Positions 58,846-64,000 of a stretch of DNA of 64,000 bases are shown here, one piece after another (within the stretch, counting starts at the first letter, position 1; every line of letters starts with the position of its first letter). The notes under the pieces were generated by a model that was not told the DNA's origin, ran no database searches, and saw nothing but the letters and a program-made list of their open reading frames with translations. Source of the stretch: Nymphaea colorata. Lineage: Eukaryota; Streptophyta; Magnoliopsida; Nymphaeales; Nymphaeaceae. The translations under genes and the position numbers were made by a program. The stretch spans positions 18,937,655 through 19,001,654 of the forward strand of contig NC_045143.1 in the NCBI RefSeq assembly GCF_008831285.2, given 5' to 3'.

Positions 58846-61485
58846 ATGGGGTCGGAGGAGCCATGGAATCGGTTGGATGGGAAGGTGGTGCTGGTGACGG
58901 GAGCATCGTCGGGGCTCGGCCGCGAGTTCTGCCTCGACCTCGCCAAGGCCGGCTGCGACGTAGTTGCCGCCGCCCGCAGGACCTCTCTCCTCCAGTCCCT
59001 CTGCGACGAGATCAACGGCATGCGTGACCGGCCGGGGAGCGGCGGGAGGAGTGGTAGGGCGGTGGCCGTTCAGCTGGACGTCAGCGCGGAGGAAGCCGCC
59101 GTGGAGGAGGCCGTCGGGAAGGCGTGGGCTGTCTTCGGAAGGATCGACGTCCTCCTTAACAATGCCGGTGTCAGAGGTGCCGTTCCCTTCCTTTTCTCTC
59201 TTTCTCTATCTCTCTTTTTTTTCAAGACATTAAATTCCGTTGCTTTTCCTCCTAGGCATTTTTTTTATTTGGAATAATTAAATAAAATCTATAGGCAGGG
59301 ATTGGTATAATTTCTACAAGTCTATTTTTAGATTCTAGTAAACTTTGCATTTATGAAAAAATGCGCGTATAAATGTAGTATTTCACACACACACGCAGAG
59401 CAATTTTTACCCACTTGAGCCGACTTGGATTCTCAAACCTATACTTCCAACGGGTCGAGCATTACCGGACCCGAACTGTTCGAATCCTGGGGATTAAATC
59501 CCTGTGGAGGTCTGTCTGGATCCCTGGGGTACTATGAGGTCATGGATCTGTTGTCCAAGATTTAAGTTCCAAAGACTCTCTCTCTCTCTCTCTGTCTTTA
59601 CTTGGGTATTTAAATGTTTGTTTTTTTTTCGAAAATGTTACAAAATCATATTCGTGTTGAGATGTGTAACGCAGACATGATTAAATTTTAATTTCTCCCA
59701 TTTAATGGCCTATATTAAATGGGAAATATGCGGTTAAATGATTATTCGTCTTTTATTATATATACCACTAAAACATGAGCTTTTTTGGGTAAAAGTTTTT
59801 TCTTTTACATTGTTTTTCTGTAATTGTTCTACAAGTATACTGTAACAACTTGATGGAATTGACGTCTACAGTTTGAACTCACTCTGGGTTAATTTGCCAT
59901 TAGTTGAGTGTTTTTTTTTTTTCTTCTTAATTTCTCCAACTTTGCAGAATGAGTTTGAAGTATGAAGCCCGATAAATCCAGGTGGCTAACTGGTGGTTTC
60001 ATGTCGGTTTCTCAGGCACCATCTGTTCGCCCTTAGGTCTGACTGAAAAGGAGTGGAATCAAACGTTAAATACCAACTTAAGAGGGACTTGGCTGGTGTC
60101 TAAATGTGTGAGTAAGCTTATGATTGAAGCTCATCAGAAAGGTTCGATAATCAACGTTGCATCAATCACCGGTCTGAACCGTGGGACACTGCCTGGGGCG
60201 TTAGCCTACAGCGTCTCAAAGACTGGAGCAAACGTTGTTACGAGGGTAACTCTCCTATTTTTTAATGGTTTCAGTAAAATTCTTCTTAATTTCGATACGG
60301 ACTTTGTTGGTAGAATTTTTCTTGGTTTAATGAATCTGATTTTCAAAGGGAAATATTAGCCTTTGGGTCAGATTTTAGCATGTTCTGTTTTCAGTTTTTT
60401 GGTCTACTGTATTCCGGTTGTTGGGCATCTTTTAATCACATCTGTGTTTGGTTCTTTTTTTTTCCTGGCGGCGTTCTAACTTTTTTTTGTTATTTATGAT
60501 GTCTGTGAATCTTTTTTGCTTTCTTACTGCATCGAGGGCAGTCGTGAATCCAGTACTCTTTTCATTTCTTCAAGGAAAGAAATATCTGTTTACATTTCTA
60601 AATTGATCTTCATTCTTCATTTTCGAAAGAATTGGAATCTTGTGGCTTACCATATGTGGATACTAATATTGTGGACTCCGTTAATCTTGGCATTTAATTG
60701 CCGGATTCACGTCCTCTCTGCCCCTCCCAAGAAAGAAAGGGAGTAATCCCAATCGCAGTGGAGTTATGTGTTTGTGTGTTGGGGTGTGTGTGCACGCCCC
60801 TGCAAGCTGTGTTATATCTTTTGAGAAAAGAAAAGAGCTGATCTTCGTAATCCTAGAACTGGTTAAACCTCAACATGTAGTAGGAAATAGAAGGTATGTC
60901 ACAGTTTTCTTTGTGACCTATGTGGCAATTGGTAAGTATTGGAGAAAGCTAAGATTGCAGAAGGATCCAAAAACTTGGTAACGCTTGTTAAGTATTTGCT
61001 GATAAGCTGCAGAGCTAGAAATGATCGATTTTGTTAGCAGATGGAAACCACTAATGAGATTCTCGTGCTACACTCATATCATGGTTGTCCTTGTAGCTCT
61101 TTCTTGATGAATGTTCCGCTATTATTCGCTGTTTAGGATCTTCTGATGATTTATGCATATGCTTACCCTTGTATCGGAACTTAATTTCTTTTGTGTTGTA
61201 ACGCAGACAATGGCATTGGAGCTGGGAAAATACAATATAAGATGTAACGCCATCAACCCGGGCATCTTCAAATCTGAGATCACTGCGGGGCTGATGAAGA
61301 AAGATTGGCTGGACGTTGTCACCAGCAAAACTGTTCCTTTGGGGACTTTTGGCACTTCGGATCCAGCATTAACAACCCTTGTTCGTTATCTGGCTCATGA
61401 CTGTTCTGCGTATGTCAATGGGAATAGCTTTGTTGTTGATGCTGGGGCTACGTTGCCGGGCATCCCAATCTGGTCTTCTTTATGA
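58846..61485 (+). CDS. short-chain dehydrogenase/reductase (SDR), tandem copy 3, three exons
   Basis: Exons: 58846-59176, 60016-60245 and 61207-61485 (stop TGA), giving 279 residues. Intron phases (1 and 0) and exon 2 length (230 nt) are the same as in copy 1; introns are only 839 and 961 bp. Motifs: TGASSGLG (18-25), Arg44-Arg45, LDVS, NNAG (105-108), Asn129, Ser160 (ASITG), Tyr175 and Lys179 (YSVSK), and the C-terminal [12 protein letters not shown]. All catalytic residues are present. Exon 1 is almost the same as in copy 1 at the protein level; exons 2-3 differ more (for example VNIMTKV versus ANVVTRT at the second junction). Likely a cytosolic NADP(H)-dependent oxidoreductase of the plant FabG-like group; substrate unknown. 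With its TATA box, compact introns and poly-A signal, it is the best candidate for the active gene of the cluster. Confidence 0.93.
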
Positions 61486-61661
61486 TGCATTGTTAGGGGA
61501 GTATGCTGGCTGCCATCTTCATGGTCTTTCGGTCATACAAGTCATGGTTTACTGTAAGGGGAAACTCTTGGTGGTTGAGTTCTTCGAACTTAAGAGCTTG
61601 TAATTTTGAGGGGCTACCAACTTGCTTTCAAATCTTGTTATCTCTGCGGTGATAGATACTT

Positions 61662-61667
61662 AATAAA
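61662..61667 (+). terminator. polyadenylation signal of SDR copy 3
   Basis: aataaa 177 bp after the stop codon, in a T-rich context. Confidence 0.6.
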
Positions 61668-62738
61668 ATTTGGTGTAAACAGAAGTTGTATGCCCTGTTT
61701 TTAGCAGAGGCTTGTCCCTTCAGATGGGTTTAGCTGGTTCCTTCGGCTTCCTTTATCTCGAAAGTTGAATATATCAATAGGTTTTGGTTTTCCTTTAAAT
61801 TTCCGCATTATATCAAACTGCAGTGCATTGTCTAGCAAAGAACTGTTAATGAAGGTTGAAACAGATCAAGAATGCCGAGCAATAGGACATGAAATTAAAA
61901 GCCAAAAATTTCTCCTCCAAACTAATGGCAAACCAACACCTAGGAAACCGCCGATGAAGCCTCCGTCCTGCTAATGGAAAGCAAATGAAGAAACCTCCAA
62001 GGCCGTTCCAACTCCAGAAAAGCCTTTCTACCATAAAAAAAACTGTCGTTCAGTTAGCCAACCTTTGATTGAATACTAAAATGATTGGCCAGATACCACT
62101 GCCAAGCTGCGCATAAAACTTGCGCCAGTAAGAAATTCTCCAAGCGTCATAAACCTGGTCTAAGATATTAAGAAATCGATCGAGTATCAGAAACCCGGTA
62201 TAAAATATTGGGGTGCAGAGATAAACTTCTAAAAAAAAAAAAAGGGTAGTCCATTTAATACCATAAACAGCAGATCTGGAATTGCCGGATCCTACAGAAT
62301 ATTTTGGTACAAATTTCATCATCCTTGGCTCGGTCAAGCATCAGGGATGGACCAAATTGAAAGCCAGGTTTTACATTCTGAAAGCTCATTAAGTTTGTTA
62401 GATAGAGAAAAAGAATATTTTTCACTTATTCCAAACCATCTTGTCTTCAATATGTCAGTTTCTGGAGAAATATCAAGCACAAACCTATTCCTTGCAGTCT
62501 ATAAATTCCAAAGAACAACGTAAATATTCACTCTTCAGCATTTAGCAAGCCAACCTGTCTTGAATTTGCAGCCTGTCAAGTTCATGCAAGGCCATCTCTT
62601 ACCCTTGAACTTAATGACAACATGTTTTCAAACCAAGGGTTCAAGCTTATGGGATAAGTACCATGAGAACACGCTTCATCTCTTTGACAATGAAGCACTT
62701 GTTCAGGGGCGCTGGGTGGGGTACCCATCGGGTACCCA
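61668..62738. other. no gene recognised
   Basis: Downstream of SDR copy 3. Short frames only, none with a domain. An A run at about 62231-62243. Confidence 0.55.
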
Positions 62739-62813
62739 CAGCCTGAAACGGAACCGGCCCGAGCCGTTGTTATCCACCAGCCTGAAACGGAACCGGCGAG
62801 CCGTTGTTATGGT
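62739..62813. repeat. 39-bp tandem duplication, GC rich
   Basis: Two units starting cagcctgaaacggaaccgg at 62739 and 62778. The second lacks three bases. A palindromic word gggtacccatcgggtaccc precedes them (about 62719). Confidence 0.8.
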
Positions 62814-63588
62814 CCAGCGGGGTGAAAGTAATCTGGCCCGGCACAACAAAAAAAATAACTGGCTGGTTTTTATTTTTTTACTCATCATGAATAAACCAAG
62901 GGTCACTTTATTGTTATTCTTAGAAGGGTTTTTTCTCAAAATTTTATATAAAAGACTAAGGTCTCGACGGCAAGGTGGTCCGGCTCTTCTAAAGACTCAG
63001 TTCGACTCTTGAAGTGGTCACTATCACGTTCCATTGGGCTTTACCTTTGGACCGTAAAAAGTCACAAAGTATGCTCTGTGAAAACCCAAAAAGATAGACA
63101 GAAGAAAGGGAGGAAGAAGCCAGTGGCTTCTTATAGGAGCAATGAAATGAACCACTCAACAACAACAACGAACTGTGAGCTAAATATTTTTGGAAAGTGT
63201 GTAAGAATAGATAAACTATGGAAAATGTAAAAGCTCACTGGTCACCTCCTCTATCTAAGATTTTGAGTGACACCCAAAAACCTATCATAAGCTTGAACAA
63301 GTCCATTTCAGCAATGGGTTTGAATTGGTACTCATATACATCCGGCCAGCCTAGACCGATTATTATAGGGGCCTGGATAATAGGCCCGACAATTGCTAAA
63401 TGAGGCCTATTGAGACTTGATGAAAATATGGCTCCGCCCAGCCTGATATTGGCTACAAAATATCTTCTCCTTAAAAATAATCTAAAGTGGATAATTTACC
63501 ACAATAATCAATAAAAACAAACTAACTGGTTATTATACAACTCCTAAGACAAATCTATTCGCTTAAGTCAAACACCACATGCACCATT
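62814..63588. other. no gene recognised
   Basis: Mixed-composition intergenic DNA. Frames of about 60-75 codons lack any motif. Confidence 0.5.
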
Positions 63589-63832
63589 AGGAGCCGTTTG
63601 GTGGTTTGAAATTTTGATTCTAATGGGCGTTTCATAGTTTGAAATTTTGATTCAAGAAAGAAAATTTCAAATTCATAATTCTTCCTCAAAATGGAATGAA
63701 ATCAAAATTCCAGGTTTTAGTTTCCTAATTCTGGAAACAAAATACCCAGTTTGTTTAATAATTCCAATTTATTAAAAAATAAGCATTTTAGTTTTAGAAT
63801 TCTATGATTCTAGGTACATAAAACACCCCCTT
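63589..63832. mobile_element. MITE related to 3681-4091
   Basis: Left end taggagccgtttggtgg and right end cataaaacacccccttg are inverted versions of a gggtgtttgatg-type TIR, with the same aatttcaa/aattcca-rich interior. No clean target duplication. Confidence 0.55.
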
Positions 63833-64000
63833 GATAGACATTTCTTGAAAATAAAACTCATGTTTGAATACAATGTTGAAACTTAATAGATTGACTAACA
63901 TGTTTCAATAAATACAATCGCCCTATAGGCTACAATTTAATAAAAAGAAACCTTTGACACTGTTAGTGTCCAATCTACTTCTAATATCGAGTCTTCCCAA
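63833..64000. other. window end, no feature seen
   Basis: Short A/T-rich tail of the window. Confidence 0.5.

Overview
The window is nuclear DNA from a flowering plant. The genes have GT-AG introns with GC-rich first exons set in AT-rich surroundings. The repeats are plant types: Ty1/copia elements with initiator-Met-tRNA primer sites, a Tat-lineage Ty3/gypsy LTR with a tRNA-Arg-like primer site, L1-type LINEs, and many small hAT-like and foldback MITEs. I cannot name the species. No CRISPR, operon, tRNA or rRNA gene was seen.

Host genes. The backbone is a same-strand tandem family of short-chain dehydrogenase/reductase (SDR) genes. Copy 1 (1529-6397) and copy 3 (58846-61485) are complete three-exon genes with conserved intron positions and phases; they encode 282 and 279 residues with all SDR motifs. 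Copy 2 (39237-39567) is an intact exon 1 with its splice donor and no exon 2 or 3 of its own that I can find. The next compatible acceptor is exon 2 of copy 3, about 20 kb downstream. The only other gene-like locus is a small two-helix membrane protein on the minus strand (9037-9339), with a TATA box and purine-rich leader but one in-frame TGA at codon 29.

Layout. 1-6.8 kb: SDR copy 1, with an insertion in its upstream region and MITEs plus a LINE scrap in intron 1. 7.5-14.7 kb: MITE-dense DNA around the small membrane-protein locus. 15.5-18 kb: plus-strand LINE. 18-22 kb: MITE fragments, including a nested pair. 22.4-24.2 kb: minus-strand LINE. 24.2-29.8 kb: Tat-type LTR, its PBS and a decayed body. 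30-32.9 kb: unassigned. 32.9-38.9 kb: Copia element 1, with 474-bp LTRs, a perfect target duplication, almost no gag and no integrase. 39.2-39.6 kb: orphan SDR exon. 39.6-43 kb: mostly empty. 43.0-45.8 kb: solo LTR of the same Tat-type family. 46.8-51.6 kb: older Copia element 2. 52.0-53.9 kb: minus-strand LINE. 54-57.8 kb: MITEs and an unassigned GC-rich island. 58.8-61.7 kb: SDR copy 3. 61.7-64 kb: MITEs.

Reading. A local SDR gene family has been spread apart, and in one case cut down to a first exon, by repeated transposon insertion. I found no convincing new molecular system. The best leads are the orphan first exon lying just downstream of a retroelement LTR promoter, the small membrane gene with a single stop, and the well-bounded MITE families with readable target duplications.
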